64,000 bases of DNA from Streptomyces sp. LUP30 (lineage in GTDB: Bacteria; Actinomycetota; Actinomycetes; Streptomycetales; Streptomycetaceae): NCBI RefSeq assembly GCF_001746365.1, contig NZ_MJAJ01000010.1:62001-126000 (forward strand). The letters are read 5' to 3'. Shown piece by piece: positions 9,220 to 18,984 of this stretch. Numbering within the stretch: position 1 is the first letter of the stretch; each line of letters opens with the position of its first letter. Under the pieces are notes generated by a model that searched no databases, had not been told where the DNA came from, and worked only from the letters and a program-made list of their open reading frames with translations. The translations under genes were made by a program, and so were the position numbers.

Positions 9220-12200
9220 TCAGCGGTGGCGGACCAGCGGGAACGGCAGCGTCTCGCGGATCGTGAGGCCGGTGAGGAACATGACCAGGCGGTCGACGCC
9301 GATGCCGAGGCCGCCGGTCGGGGGCATCGCGTACTCGAGGGCGTCGAGGAAGTCCTCGTCGAGCTCCATCGCCTCGGGGTCGCCGCCCGCGGCCAGCAGG
9401 GACTGCTCGGTCAGCCTGCGGCGCTGCTCGACAGGGTCGGTCAACTCGGAGTAGGCGGTGCCGAGTTCGGTGCCGAAGGCGACGAGGTCCCAGCGTTCGG
9501 CGAGGCGCGGGTCGACGCGGTGCTGCCGGGTGAGCGGGGAGACGTCCGTGGGGAAGTCCTTGTAGAAGGTGGGCAGCCGGGTCTTCTCCTCGACGAGCCG
9601 TTCGTACATCTCCAGGACGACGTCGCCGCGGCCGTCGTCGGGGGTGTAAGGGACGCCGGCGCGGTCGCAGTGCCGGTGCAGGACCGTCAGGTGGGAGTCG
9701 GCGTCGATCTCCTCGCCGAGCGCCTCGGAGATCGCGCCGTAGACGGTCTTGACCGGCCAGTGTCCCGAGATGTCGTACTCCCGGCCGTCCTTGCGGGCGA
9801 CCGGTGAGCCGAAGGCGGCCGTGGCCGCGCCCTGGATCAGTTCGCGGGCCAGGTGGAGCATCTCGTCGTAGTCGGCGTAGGCCTGGTACGCCTCCAGCAT
9901 CGTGAACTCGGGGTTGTGCTTGTAGGAGACGCCCTCGTTGCGGAAGGTGCGGCCCATCTCGAAGACCTTCTCCAGGCCGCCGACGCACAGCCGCTTCAGG
10001 TAGAGCTCGGGCGCGATGCGCAGATAGAGGTCGAGGTCGTAGGCGTTGATGTGGGTGGTGAAGGGCCGGGCGTTGGCCCCGCCGTGGATCTGCTGGAGCA
10101 TCGGCGTCTCGACCTCCAGGTAGCCCCGCTCCAGCAGTCCCCGGCGCAGGGCCTGCACGGCGCTGGAGCGGGCCCTGATCACTTCGCGGGCGGCGGGGCT
10201 GGAGACCAGGTCGAGGTAGCGCATGCGGACCTTGGCCTCGGGGTCGGTGAGGCCGCGGCGCTTGTCGGGCAGGGGGCGCAGGCATTTGGCGGTGAGCTGC
10301 CAGGAGGCGACGAAGACGGTGGGCTCGCCCTGGTCGCTGGCGCCGGCCGTGCCGGTCGCGCAGAGGTGGTCGCCGAGGTCGGTGTCGGCCCGGAAGGAGT
10401 CGAGGGCGTCCCGGCCGAGGGGGTCGCGGGTCAGGGCGAGCTGGTGGTCGCCGGACCAGTCGCGCAGCGTCACGAAGACGATGCCGCCGAAGTCGCGGAC
10501 GCGCATGACGCGGCCCGCGACGGTGACCGTGTCGCCGGCGCGCACGTCGGCGAGGGCGTGGGTGCGCGGCGGGACGCCGACCGGGTACGGGTCGGCGCCG
10601 GCGGCGCGCAGCCGGTCGAGGGTGCGGTACCGGACGCGGACCTGCTCGGGCAGGTCCGCGTCCGGCCCGGCGGGTCCGGCCTCGTCCCCTCCGTCGAGGC
10701 CGAGTGCCGCGGTCGGCGGCAGGCCCTCGGTGGTGGCGGGGCGGGGCCCGCCCGTGGGTCGCCGTCTGCCCCACAGCTTGCGCAGGGAGGGCACCGAGAC
10801 GAAGCCCTCGGCGATGCCGGAGGCGAGGCCCACCCGGGCCAGGGAGCCGGCGTCGGCGTAGCAGAGGAAGCGGGGGTACCACTGCGGCCGGTACTTGGCG
10901 TTGGACCGGTAGAGGGCCTCCAGCTGCCACCATTTGGAGAAGAACAGCAGCAGGCGCCGCCACAGGCGCAGGACCGGTCCGGCGCCGATGCGGGCGCCCT
11001 CCTCGAAGGCCGAGCGGAAGACGGCGAAGTTCAGCGAGATCCGGCGCACGCCGAGCTTGGGGGCGGCGGCGCACAGGTCGGCGACCATGAACTCCATGAC
11101 GCCGTTGGGGGCGGAGCGGTCACGGCGCATCAGGTCCAGGGAGATGCCGTCGGCGCCCCACGGGACGAAGGAGAGCAGGGCGAGCAGCCGGCCGTCCTCG
11201 TCGAGGGCCTCCACGAGGAGGCAGTCGCCGTCGGCGGGGTCGCCGAGCCGGTCCAGGGCCATGGAGAAGCCGCGTTCGGTCTCGGTGTCGCGCCAGGCGT
11301 CGGCGCGGTCGACGACCTCCTCCATCTCCTGTTCGGTGAGGGCGGAGTGGCGGCGGACCCGGCAGGTGGCGCCGGTGCGGCGCACCCGGTTCACGGCCTG
11401 CCGGGTGACCCGCATCTCGCGGCCGCCGAGGTCGAAGGAGGCGATGTGCACGATGGCCTCGTCGCCGAGTTGCAGGGCCCCCAGGCCGGCCCGGGCGAAG
11501 GCCTTGGCGCCGTCCTCGGAGGCGCCCATGACGGCGGGCGCCCAGGCGTAGCGGCGGGCCGCGTCCAGCCAGGCGGCGATGGCGTGCGGCCAGGCCTCGC
11601 GGTCGCCGACGGGGTCGCCGCTGGCCAGGCAGACGCCGGCCTCGACGCGGTAGGTGACGGCGGCCTTGCCACTGGGCGAGAAGACGACGGCCTTGTCGCG
11701 CCGGGTGGCGAAGTAGCCCAGGGAGTCCTGGCCGCCGTAGGCCTTCAACAGGGCGCGGATACGGGGCTCCTCGTCGCCGTGCAGGGCCGCCTCCAAGCGC
11801 TGGGAGCGGAAGAGGACGGCGGCCGCGTTGAGGAGGGCGAGGGCGCCGAAGAGGCCGAGCAGGAAGTACAGGGCGTGCGGCGGACGGCCGTCGAAGGAGG
11901 CCGCGGAGACCAGGCCGCCCAGGACCCGGTTGGCGGCCCAGGCGAGATGCTGCCCGGCCGGGAGGGTGCCCGGGAAGAGCTCGACCAGGCCCCAGCCGGC
12001 GAGCATCGCCAGGACGAGCCCGACGAGCAGGACGGCGAGTGCCCGCCGCAGGGCCGCGCGGCGGGAGGCGGCGTAGAACTCCCCCCGGGCGACGACCAGG
12101 ACCCCCAGCGCCAGCCCGCAGACGACCAGTGAGGGGACGGACTGTGCGTAGAGGCCGACGGCGACGCCGAGGACGTCGGTGAGGACGAGCAGCCCGAGGT

Positions 12201-12501
12201 AGACGACGACCAGCCACCAGGCGACCTTCTTGCGGGCGGCGGTGGCCGCGGCCAGCAGCAGCAGGAAGACCGCGTAGGCGAGGTTGGCGCTGACCGGGAC
12301 GATGAGCAGGTCGAGGAAGCGGACGACGGGACGCAGCAGACGGCGCAGCGGCGGAACCAGGGCCAGCAGGACGCAGAGGAGGGCGAGGGCGCCGAAGAAC
12401 GTCGCGAAGCCTTCGGGCACCCGGCTGAGGAAGCGGCTCGCGGGCCGCCGTGGCGGGTCCGCGGCGCCCTCGGCCGCGGCGGTCTCCACGGGGGCACTCA
12501 T
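9220..12501 (-). CDS. lysX: LysX: lysyl-phosphatidylglycerol synthase fused to lysyl-tRNA synthetase
   Basis: A 1093-residue fusion protein. The N-terminal membrane section has about six helices (about 31-51, 62-88, 93-115, 121-137, 153-176, 225-245). A DUF2156/MprF-type lysyltransferase domain follows (about 260-570). Then come an OB-fold anticodon-binding domain ([14 protein letters not shown] region) and a class II synthetase core, with motif 2 ([20 protein letters not shown]) and motif 3 ([12 protein letters not shown]) intact. In mycobacteria this fusion charges tRNA-Lys and transfers lysine to phosphatidylglycerol, adding positive charge to the membrane and raising resistance to cationic peptides. 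ATG 12501 begins a plausible cytoplasmic N-terminus; the open frame upstream is not coding. A separate housekeeping LysRS is presumably elsewhere. Confidence 0.95.
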   Translation of the reverse strand: MSAPVETAAAEGAADPPRRPASRFLSRVPEGFATFFGALALLCVLLALVPPLRRLLRPVVRFLDLLIVPVSANLAYAVFLLLLAAATAARKKVAWWLVVVYLGLLVLTDVLGVAVGLYAQSVPSLVVCGLALGVLVVARGEFYAASRRAALRRALAVLLVGLVLAMLAGWGLVELFPGTLPAGQHLAWAANRVLGGLVSAASFDGRPPHALYFLLGLFGALALLNAAAVLFRSQRLEAALHGDEEPRIRALLKAYGGQDSLGYFATRRDKAVVFSPSGKAAVTYRVEAGVCLASGDPVGDREAWPHAIAAWLDAARRYAWAPAVMGASEDGAKAFARAGLGALQLGDEAIVHIASFDLGGREMRVTRQAVNRVRRTGATCRVRRHSALTEQEMEEVVDRADAWRDTETERGFSMALDRLGDPADGDCLLVEALDEDGRLLALLSFVPWGADGISLDLMRRDRSAPNGVMEFMVADLCAAAPKLGVRRISLNFAVFRSAFEEGARIGAGPVLRLWRRLLLFFSKWWQLEALYRSNAKYRPQWYPRFLCYADAGSLARVGLASGIAEGFVSVPSLRKLWGRRRPTGGPRPATTEGLPPTAALGLDGGDEAGPAGPDADLPEQVRVRYRTLDRLRAAGADPYPVGVPPRTHALADVRAGDTVTVAGRVMRVRDFGGIVFVTLRDWSGDHQLALTRDPLGRDALDSFRADTDLGDHLCATGTAGASDQGEPTVFVASWQLTAKCLRPLPDKRRGLTDPEAKVRMRYLDLVSSPAAREVIRARSSAVQALRRGLLERGYLEVETPMLQQIHGGANARPFTTHINAYDLDLYLRIAPELYLKRLCVGGLEKVFEMGRTFRNEGVSYKHNPEFTMLEAYQAYADYDEMLHLARELIQGAATAAFGSPVARKDGREYDISGHWPVKTVYGAISEALGEEIDADSHLTVLHRHCDRAGVPYTPDDGRGDVVLEMYERLVEEKTRLPTFYKDFPTDVSPLTRQHRVDPRLAERWDLVAFGTELGTAYSELTDPVEQRRRLTEQSLLAAGGDPEAMELDEDFLDALEYAMPPTGGLGIGVDRLVMFLTGLTIRETLPFPLVRHR

Positions 12502-12588
12502 GTCTCGACTGTAGGAACACCTGGGGCCGGCCGCCCGTCGAGCGGCCCGCGCACGGACCGGACCCGGGGCCTCCGATAGCCTCTGGCC

Positions 12589-13062
12589 GTGACGGAACAG
12601 CACTCGCAGCAGCCGGCCCACCAGTTCGAGCGGGGCACGGACGGTCCCAAGGTCGTCCTCGTCGGCGTGGACGGCTCCGAATCCTCGCTGCGCGCCGCGG
12701 CCTACGCCGGCGGCCTGGCCCGCCGCCAGCACGCTCTGCTCGCGGTGGTGTACGTGCAGCCGGTGCTGGCGGCGGGCGCGGCGCTCGGGGCTCCGGTCGC
12801 GGAGACGACCGACGCGATCGCGGAGGATCTGGTCGCGCAGATCCGGGAGGCCACCGAGCGGACCCGGGGGATATTCGATGTGCGCTGGGAGTTCCACACG
12901 TTCCGCGGCGATCCCTACGGCGGTCTGGTGAAGGCCGCGGACCAGCTGAAGGCGGACGCGGTGGTGGTGGGCGCCTCCGAACAGGCCGGGCACCGGATCG
13001 TGGGCTCGGTCGCGGTGCGGCTGGTGAAGGCGGGGCGATGGCCGGTGACCGTGGTGCCGTAG
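12589..13062 (+). CDS. Universal stress protein (UspA family)
   Basis: A single-domain 157-residue UspA protein starting at GTG 12589. The fold is evident from [19 protein letters not shown] at the first strand-loop-helix and [10 protein letters not shown]...[20 protein letters not shown] at the C-terminus. The ATP-loop consensus G-2x-G-9x-G(S/T) is only partly kept: the second Gly is Glu in GASEQ, so nucleotide binding is uncertain. It is divergent from lysX with 87 bases between starts. Confidence 0.88.
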   Translation: MTEQHSQQPAHQFERGTDGPKVVLVGVDGSESSLRAAAYAGGLARRQHALLAVVYVQPVLAAGAALGAPVAETTDAIAEDLVAQIREATERTRGIFDVRWEFHTFRGDPYGGLVKAADQLKADAVVVGASEQAGHRIVGSVAVRLVKAGRWPVTVVP

Positions 13063-13101
13063 CGCCCGCCCGGGTCTCGCGCCTGCGGGCGCCCGCGGGG
13101 G

Positions 13102-14256
13102 TCACCGCTCCCCCGTCACCAGCCCGGACCCGGCCGCTCCCCGGCTCAGGGTGACGTTCCTGATCCGGTCGCGCACTCCCGCGACTTCGGCGCCCTGGGC
13201 GAGGGCCCGGTCGACGTCGACCACCCGGCCGGCGTCGATGTCGAACATCTGGGGCAGGAACTCGGCCCTGCGCACCTCCCAGCGGCCGCCGGGCCGGGCG
13301 GGCCGGGCGAAGGTGAAGCGGGCGACGGTGGACTGGGCTCCGCGGGCGTCCTGCAGGCCCTGGCTGTTGAACATCTCGCCCGCGATCTGGTCGCCGAGGC
13401 CGTAGACCACCCAGGTGCCGTCGACCTTCTCGTAGGCCTGGGGGACGTGGGTGCGGGTGCCGATGATCAGGTCGACGTCGGGGCGGCCGTCCGTGCGGGA
13501 GGCGGTGAGGGCGCGGGCGAGGGCGAGCTGGCGGTCGTCGGGGGCCTCCTGCCATTCGGTGCCCCAGTGCAGGGAGACCACGACCACGTCGGCGCCCGCC
13601 TTCCGGGCGGCCTTGGCGTCGGCGAGGATCCGGTTCTGGTCGACGAGGCCGATGGTCCAGGGCTGCCCCTGCGGCAGCGGGTGGCCGCCGGTGTCGTAGG
13701 TGTAGGCGAGGTGGGCGACGTGCGCGGGGCCCGCCCGCAGGAGGGTGATCGAGTTGCCCTCGGCCTCGGTGCGGGCGGTGCCCGCGTGGCGCACGCCGGC
13801 GGCGTCCAGCGCGTCGAGGGTGCGCTGGACGCCGGCGGCGCCGTCGTCCAGGCTGTGGCCGGAGGCGGTGGAGCAGCCGTCGTAGCCGGTGGCCGCGAGC
13901 GCCGCGGCGATCTCGGGCGGGGACGTGGAGGCGGGGGATCCGGGGTGGTCGCCGTTCGCGCCGAAGACCGTGTCCAGGTGGCACAGGGCCAGGTCCGCGG
14001 CGGAGACGACGGGCTTGGCGCCCTCGAACATGGGGCGGAAGTCGTAGCCCGTGCCGCCGGCGTCGAAGCGGGCGCGGTCGATGACCGTGGCGTGCGGGAG
14101 GATGTCGCCGGAGGCCACGAGGCTGAAGCCGCGGGCGGCGGGCGGCGCGGGGCGTCCGGGCCGGTCGGCCGACCGATGGTCGTGGGCCTGGCAGGCGGCG
14201 GCCGACGTCAGCAGAGCCGTCAGGGCCAGGGCCACCTGGTGTCTGCGGGCGAGCAC
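13102..14256 (-). CDS. CapA-family (poly-gamma-glutamate synthesis type) secreted protein
   Basis: About 384 residues. A short signal peptide (RRHQVALALTALLTSAAAC, possibly a weak lipobox) precedes a CapA metallophosphatase-like domain with SLVASGDILPH at its start, CHLDTVF, ASGHSLDDGA, VSLHWGTEW and IIGTRTHVPQ; these correspond to the conserved metal-site motifs. CapA/PgsA proteins act outside the membrane in polyglutamate or wall polymer handling; many homologues have unknown substrates. GTG 14256 is preferred because GGGGTGAT lies just upstream; ATG 14286 is in frame but has no ribosome site. Confidence 0.85.
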   Translation of the reverse strand: MLARRHQVALALTALLTSAAACQAHDHRSADRPGRPAPPAARGFSLVASGDILPHATVIDRARFDAGGTGYDFRPMFEGAKPVVSAADLALCHLDTVFGANGDHPGSPASTSPPEIAAALAATGYDGCSTASGHSLDDGAAGVQRTLDALDAAGVRHAGTARTEAEGNSITLLRAGPAHVAHLAYTYDTGGHPLPQGQPWTIGLVDQNRILADAKAARKAGADVVVVSLHWGTEWQEAPDDRQLALARALTASRTDGRPDVDLIIGTRTHVPQAYEKVDGTWVVYGLGDQIAGEMFNSQGLQDARGAQSTVARFTFARPARPGGRWEVRRAEFLPQMFDIDAGRVVDVDRALAQGAEVAGVRDRIRNVTLSRGAAGSGLVTGER

Positions 14257-14478
14257 CGGATCACCCCGATTCACATGGGTTGTCATATTTACGCACGTAT
14301 CAGTACTAATCCATCGACGGCGCCGGACCACTCCGGCACTCCCTTCGTCCAGGGCCGATGCCCGCGATCGGCGTAGCCCGGACCGTTCGTCGGACCGTTC
14401 GTCGACGCGATCGACCGTCCGCCGCAGAGCCGTGTGCGCACCCTGTCCCGATCCCGCCCCTTGCGGTGCCATACGCCC

Positions 14479-15027
14479 ATGAACGCCGGAACCGCCCTCA
14501 ACGCCAGGACGACGACCGCCGAGCACGAACTGGCCGCCCTGCAGCGCGAACACGGCCGACCGCTGTTCGCACTGCTGCTGCGCCTGTGCGACGGCGACCG
14601 CCAGCGCGCCGAGGACCTGGTCCAGGAGACGCTGGTGCGCGCCTGGCAGCATCCCGAGGCCCTGCGCGCCGACGCCTTCGACTCCGTACGGCCCTGGCTG
14701 CTCACCGTGGGCCGCCGGCTGGCGATCGACGCGCGACGGGCCCGGCAGGCGCGGCCGCCCGAGGTCGGGGACGCCGTCCTGGAGAACGCGCCCGTCTGCG
14801 CCGACCACGCCGAGCGGGCGGCCGCAGCCCTCGACGTCCGCGAGGCTGTGAAGACACTCACTCCGGAACACCGTGAAGTCCTGGTGCTGGTGTATTTCCG
14901 AGGGGCGAGTGTGGCGGAGGCCGCCGACGCCCTCGGAATTCCGCCCGGTACCGTGAAGTCGCGCGCGTTCTACGCGCTGCGCGCCCTGCGCCGGGTGCTT
15001 CCGGGATACGCGGCCGACCTGCACTGA
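14479..15027 (+). CDS. ECF-type RNA polymerase sigma factor
   Basis: A 182-residue group 4 sigma factor. Region 2 is seen in LFALLLRLCDGDRQRAEDLVQETLVRAWQH, and region 4 in LTPEHREVLVLVYFRGASVAEAADALGIPPGTVKSRAFYALRALR. The zinc-motif anti-sigma gene 0.8 kb downstream on the same strand is its probable regulator. The upstream region shared with the CapA gene contains a 12-base tandem repeat (14379-14402). ATG 14479 gives the usual N-terminus; an in-frame GTG further up is less likely. Confidence 0.92.
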   Translation: MNAGTALNARTTTAEHELAALQREHGRPLFALLLRLCDGDRQRAEDLVQETLVRAWQHPEALRADAFDSVRPWLLTVGRRLAIDARRARQARPPEVGDAVLENAPVCADHAERAAAALDVREAVKTLTPEHREVLVLVYFRGASVAEAADALGIPPGTVKSRAFYALRALRRVLPGYAADLH

Positions 15028-15163
15028 AACCGACGATCGGGTCAAGCCTCCGTAAAGCGCCTTGCCGTGGACCCCCTTTGGGTAATCGGGTGTCCTTATC
15101 CGTGTTGCGGACTGGGGTCCCGGCAACGGGCGACGCGCAAGCACCGGAGGAAGGCAGGAAGGG

Positions 15164-15676
15164 ATGCTGCACCGAGGACACCAGAGCACGGACGGCACCG
15201 GCGGTGGTGAACTCACCGTCCCCATGGCCTGGTTGTACGCCGAGTACATCGCCGACGAACTGCTGCGGACGGGCGATCTGATGCCGCCGACGTCCTTCGA
15301 GTTCCGCGCCGGGCGCGACGCCCTGGCGCTGACGATCTTCCTGTCCGACACCGACGGGGAGCTGTCCGGGATCCGGGTCGTCACCCAGTTGGAGACCTGG
15401 CTTTCGCTCACGGCGTACGACCAGCCGTGGCAGGACTGGGTCGACGAACGTATGTCTCAACTGAGAGCCGAGGCCGCCCAGTTGGAAGGCCCTTCACCCG
15501 ATCTCGAACTGGCGGCCGCGGCCTGGCGCTGGCTGGAGGAGACCGAGCTGCTCGCGCCCGATCTCAACGCGGTGCCGGGCGGTTCCCCGCTCGGCGAGGA
15601 CGAGGGACCGAAGGTCTGGACGCCCGCCTGGCAGCTCGGACTGCCCCTCGGGCATCTGGCGATTCATCTTTTTTAG
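15164..15676 (+). CDS. Hypothetical protein between ECF sigma and anti-sigma genes
   Basis: A 170-residue soluble protein I do not recognise. It is acidic, with no signal peptide or membrane helix. Visible features are a Gly-rich N-terminal tail, an alpha/beta-like core (SFEFRAGRDALALTIFLSDTD) and an acidic Pro-containing C-terminal part ending in LAIHLF. The start at 15164 has GGAGG and AGGAAGGG sequences upstream. Its place between a sigma gene and its likely anti-sigma on the same strand suggests a linked role or target; that is inference. Confidence 0.75.
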   Translation: MLHRGHQSTDGTGGGELTVPMAWLYAEYIADELLRTGDLMPPTSFEFRAGRDALALTIFLSDTDGELSGIRVVTQLETWLSLTAYDQPWQDWVDERMSQLRAEAAQLEGPSPDLELAAAAWRWLEETELLAPDLNAVPGGSPLGEDEGPKVWTPAWQLGLPLGHLAIHLF

Positions 15677-15817
15677 ATTCGCACCAATCCGCGAGGCCGA
15701 CCGCTCCGAATATCCGGGTCACGATTCGGTACGCGGCTTGAGTGATTCGGCGGCCGGGTGCGTACCGGTGGGAGCAAGGAGTAACCCCACTGGCACTCAA
15801 CGGCACGAGGTTTCGGC

Positions 15818-16480
15818 ATGAGGTCCCTGGAAAGGCATCGCGACGTCGGCGCGTACGCGCTCGGCGTGCTGGACGAAGCGGAAGCCTTCCGCTTCGAGGA
15901 CCACCTCATGGAGTGTCCTCAGTGTGCGGCGCAGGTCACCGAGTTCGGCCCCACCGCACGTCAGATGATGCTCTACCGGCGCGCCACCCCGCGCACCGTG
16001 CACCCCTTCGCCGGCCCCGGCCCGCGGCTGCTGGACCGGCTGCTCGCCGAGGTGGCGGTCCGGCACCGGGCCGTCCGCCGGCGAGTGCTGTACGCGGTGG
16101 CCGCCTCGGTCGTCGTCGCCCTCGCCGCTCCCGTGCTCGCCATGGCGGCGGGCGGCGGCAGCGGCGGCGGTACGGACGCCGTGCGGGTCACCGCCACGGA
16201 CGAGAAGTCCGGCGTGTGGGCGCAGGTCACCACCGAGGACGAGACGTGGGGCAGCCATGTGGAGCTGCAGGTCAAGGACGGGGCCGGTCCTCGCTCCTGC
16301 CGCCTGATCGCCATCGGCGCCGACGGCTCCGAGCAGACCGTCACCAGCTGGACCGTGCCCCGGCACGACGCCCGCCCCAACACCGTGCAGGGCGCGGCCG
16401 CCTGGCATCCCGACGAGATCGTCGCCTACGAGCTGCGCACGGCGGCCGGCGAGCACCTGGTGACGCTCGAAGCCCACTGA
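15818..16480 (+). CDS. Membrane-bound zinc anti-sigma factor (ZAS type)
   Basis: A 220-residue protein. The N-terminal cytoplasmic domain carries the zinc-binding HxxxCxxC motif (HLMECPQC, about residues 29-36) of anti-sigma factors. A single membrane helix lies at about 88-110 (VLYAVAASVVVALAAPVLAM), and an extracytoplasmic beta-rich domain of about 110 residues follows. It would bind the ECF sigma encoded upstream and release it on an envelope signal. Typical layout and length for this family. Confidence 0.9.
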   Translation: MRSLERHRDVGAYALGVLDEAEAFRFEDHLMECPQCAAQVTEFGPTARQMMLYRRATPRTVHPFAGPGPRLLDRLLAEVAVRHRAVRRRVLYAVAASVVVALAAPVLAMAAGGGSGGGTDAVRVTATDEKSGVWAQVTTEDETWGSHVELQVKDGAGPRSCRLIAIGADGSEQTVTSWTVPRHDARPNTVQGAAAWHPDEIVAYELRTAAGEHLVTLEAH

Positions 16481-16687
16481 CGTCGCACCGCGGCGGGCAC
16501 GCGCACTCCCCCGTCGGGTGCGGTTCGACGCGGTCGGCTTCGGGCGTCCGCCCGCCCACCTCTGTGGCGGTGCACGTGATTTGCGACCGTGCGGCGGGCG
16601 GCGGAAAATTGTCGTAGACGCGGACGCGGAGCCACCGACCGTCCGACTCCGCGCCGCCCCTGCGGTACGACCGAAAGGGGCCGCCCG

Positions 16688-17080
16688 GTGGAGAAGACCC
16701 TGCAGATCCTCGTGGCCGAGGACGGCGCGGACGCCGAGGACATCGCGGAACTGACCGGCTATCTGCGCGAGGAACTGCTGCGACTCGACGTGGACGACGT
16801 GACGTCCGTGCCCGGCGAGGAGCCCCCGCCCGGCGCACGGGTCGTGGACGTCGCCGCCGTCGGGGCACTGCTGGTGACGCTGGGCAGCACGGTCACGGGG
16901 CTGAGGCAGGTCCTGGACGCGATCCGCGAGTGGCGCGGCCGCTGCCGGGAATCCCGGCCCTCGCTGCACCTGTCCCTGGACGACGACGTACTGGAGATCT
17001 CCGAGGCGACCGAGGAGCAGGTGACCCAGGCCTTCGACATGTTCCTCCAGCGTCACACCGCGGCCGGAGCCCAGTCATGA
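16688..17080 (+). CDS. Effector-associated constant component 1 (EACC1) protein
   Basis: A 130-residue protein starting at GTG 16688, after GAAAGGGG. It shows the pattern of the EACC1 family: a first segment with LREELLRLDVDDVTSV, a Gly/Ala/Val hydrophobic stretch (AAVGALLVTLGSTVTGLRQVL) and a final beta-rich segment (LHLSLDDDVLEISEAT). EACC1 is described as the constant partner of variable effectors in actinobacterial NTP-dependent biological conflict systems. Its stop overlaps the caspase start (ATGA, 17077-17080), so the two are co-translated. Family recognition is by memory of the pattern, not by a search. Confidence 0.8.
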   Translation: MEKTLQILVAEDGADAEDIAELTGYLREELLRLDVDDVTSVPGEEPPPGARVVDVAAVGALLVTLGSTVTGLRQVLDAIREWRGRCRESRPSLHLSLDDDVLEISEATEEQVTQAFDMFLQRHTAAGAQS

Positions 17081-18984
17081 CGAACGACAGACACGCGCTG
17101 ATCATCGCCAACGACCGCTACGCCGACCAGGGCCTCAAACAGCTCAAGGCGCCCGCCCAGGACGCCGCCGCCCTCGCCGGGGTGCTGCACGATCCGCAGA
17201 TCGGCGACTTCGACGTGGACGTCCTGCGCAACGCGCCGGCCGACGCCATGCGCAGGCGCGTCCAGGGCTTCTTCAGCGACCGGCGCCGTGACGACACCCT
17301 GCTGCTGCACTTCTCCTGCCACGGCCTCAAGAGCGAGTCCGGCGAGCTGTACTTCGCCGCCAGCGACACCGAGCCCCGGCTGCTGGACGCCACGGCGATC
17401 CCCGCCCAGTTCGTCCGCGGGTGCATGTCCCGTACCCGGGCCGGCCGGACCGTCCTGTTCCTCGACTGCTGCTACGGAGGCGCCTTCTCCCGGGGATCGC
17501 CGTCGGTGCGCGCCACCGGAGACGTCAACGTCCTGGAGTCCTTCACGAGGGACAGGCCGCCCGGCGGACGGGGTTGGGCCGTCATCACGGCGTCGAACTC
17601 CATGGAGTTCGCCTTCGAGGGCGACGCGCTCGCCGAGAACTCCGCCCCCCGGCCCTCGGTATTCACCCACGCCGTCGTCGAGGGCCTGGCGACCGGCGAG
17701 GCCGACCTCGACGCGGACGGCGAGGTGTCCCTGGACGACCTGTACGACTACGTCTACGAGCACGTGCAGGAGCAGAACCCCAACCAGACACCGAGCAAGA
17801 CGGTGGAGATGCAGGGAGAGCTGCAGCTGGCGCACAGCAGGCGCGGCCGCATCAAGATCGCCGCCATTCCATCGCCGCCCTCCCTGCTCGCCGCCGTCAA
17901 CAGCGACAACGCCTTCACCCGCCAGGGCGCGGTGCTGGAGTTGCGCTCCCGCCTGCAGAACGAGTCCTTGCCCCTGGCGGAGGGGGCGCGCCAGGCTCTG
18001 GAGGACGTCGCGCGCAACGACATCCGGCAGATAGCCGACGAGGCGTGCCGCGCCCTGCGCGACATCCGGCTGGCGCCCTCGCCGGATCTTCTGGACTTCG
18101 GTCTGGTGCCCAAGGGCTCGCCTCTCCAGGAGAGGTCCGTGTGCATGAACGGCCCGCCGCTGGCCCGGCACTGCGTGGCCCAGCCCGCACAGTCGTGGCT
18201 GCGGGTCGAGCCGACCGCGAACGGCTTCACGGTCCGCGTCGACACGACCGCCGAGGGACACCTGTCCGGTGACATCGCCCTGAAGGGCGTGGCCGACGAG
18301 GCGGTGGTCCACGTCGAGGCGGTGGTGGGTCCCTCGCTCGACACCCAGCCACCGGACACCAGCGCCGGACCCGCGAACGGGTCCGTGCACGACCCGGACA
18401 CCGTGGTCGTCGCCCCCTCGGATCCCCATGAGGACGACACGTCTGCGTCGACGAGCGGAGTCCGCCCGCCCGATGACAGGGCGGACCCGGACCGCACGGG
18501 CCCGCACGCGAAGAGCACGGAGCACGGGAGCGGGGGGCAGGACAGGACGGAGGAGACGCAGGAGTCGGACCCGGCGCAGACCACGGGCCGTACTCCGCTC
18601 GCGGCCCGCCGCCCAGCCGCACTCGCCGGCGCCGCTCTCGCCCTCGCCGCCACCGCCGTCGTCACGGTGATCCTCGGCATCCGGGCGGTCGTGGTGGCCG
18701 CCCTGGACCGGGGCGGCGACGGACCGACGGGCAACGTCGAGGACAACATCCACGAGCAGGGAGCGCTGCCGCTGCTGACCGTGGCCGTGATCACCGCCGC
18801 GGTGGCCCTGGCGGCCGGTGCGCTCGCACGGCATGACCTGGAGAGACGACGGGAACGCCACGCGAGCGCGGCGGCCAACGGCACGCGGAGCATGACCTCG
18901 GTCGCGAAAGGCCTGGCGGTCCCGGCCCTCGTCCTGGCCGTGCTCACGCTGGTGGCCTACATGATCACCGCCCCGCACTGGTGA
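17077..18984 (+). CDS. Membrane-anchored caspase-like protease (peptidase C14), EACC1-linked effector
   Basis: A 635-residue protein. The N-terminal caspase/metacaspase domain (about 1-245) has the catalytic His82 in HFSCHG and Cys132 in FLDCCYGG. It is followed by a short helical segment (about 265-335) and a beta-sandwich, BACON/Ig-like stretch (about 340-425, LDFGLVPKG and later WLRVEPTANGFTVRV). A charged low-complexity linker (about 430-505, many Asp/Thr/Pro) leads to three C-terminal membrane helices (about 510-540, 565-588, 610-632). The protease would lie in the cytoplasm tethered to the membrane. With EACC1 this is a plausible trigger-and-effector suicide pair. The stop at 18984 abuts the convergent glycosylase stop with no gap. 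Confidence 0.88.
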   Translation: MTNDRHALIIANDRYADQGLKQLKAPAQDAAALAGVLHDPQIGDFDVDVLRNAPADAMRRRVQGFFSDRRRDDTLLLHFSCHGLKSESGELYFAASDTEPRLLDATAIPAQFVRGCMSRTRAGRTVLFLDCCYGGAFSRGSPSVRATGDVNVLESFTRDRPPGGRGWAVITASNSMEFAFEGDALAENSAPRPSVFTHAVVEGLATGEADLDADGEVSLDDLYDYVYEHVQEQNPNQTPSKTVEMQGELQLAHSRRGRIKIAAIPSPPSLLAAVNSDNAFTRQGAVLELRSRLQNESLPLAEGARQALEDVARNDIRQIADEACRALRDIRLAPSPDLLDFGLVPKGSPLQERSVCMNGPPLARHCVAQPAQSWLRVEPTANGFTVRVDTTAEGHLSGDIALKGVADEAVVHVEAVVGPSLDTQPPDTSAGPANGSVHDPDTVVVAPSDPHEDDTSASTSGVRPPDDRADPDRTGPHAKSTEHGSGGQDRTEETQESDPAQTTGRTPLAARRPAALAGAALALAATAVVTVILGIRAVVVAALDRGGDGPTGNVEDNIHEQGALPLLTVAVITAAVALAAGALARHDLERRRERHASAAANGTRSMTSVAKGLAVPALVLAVLTLVAYMITAPHW

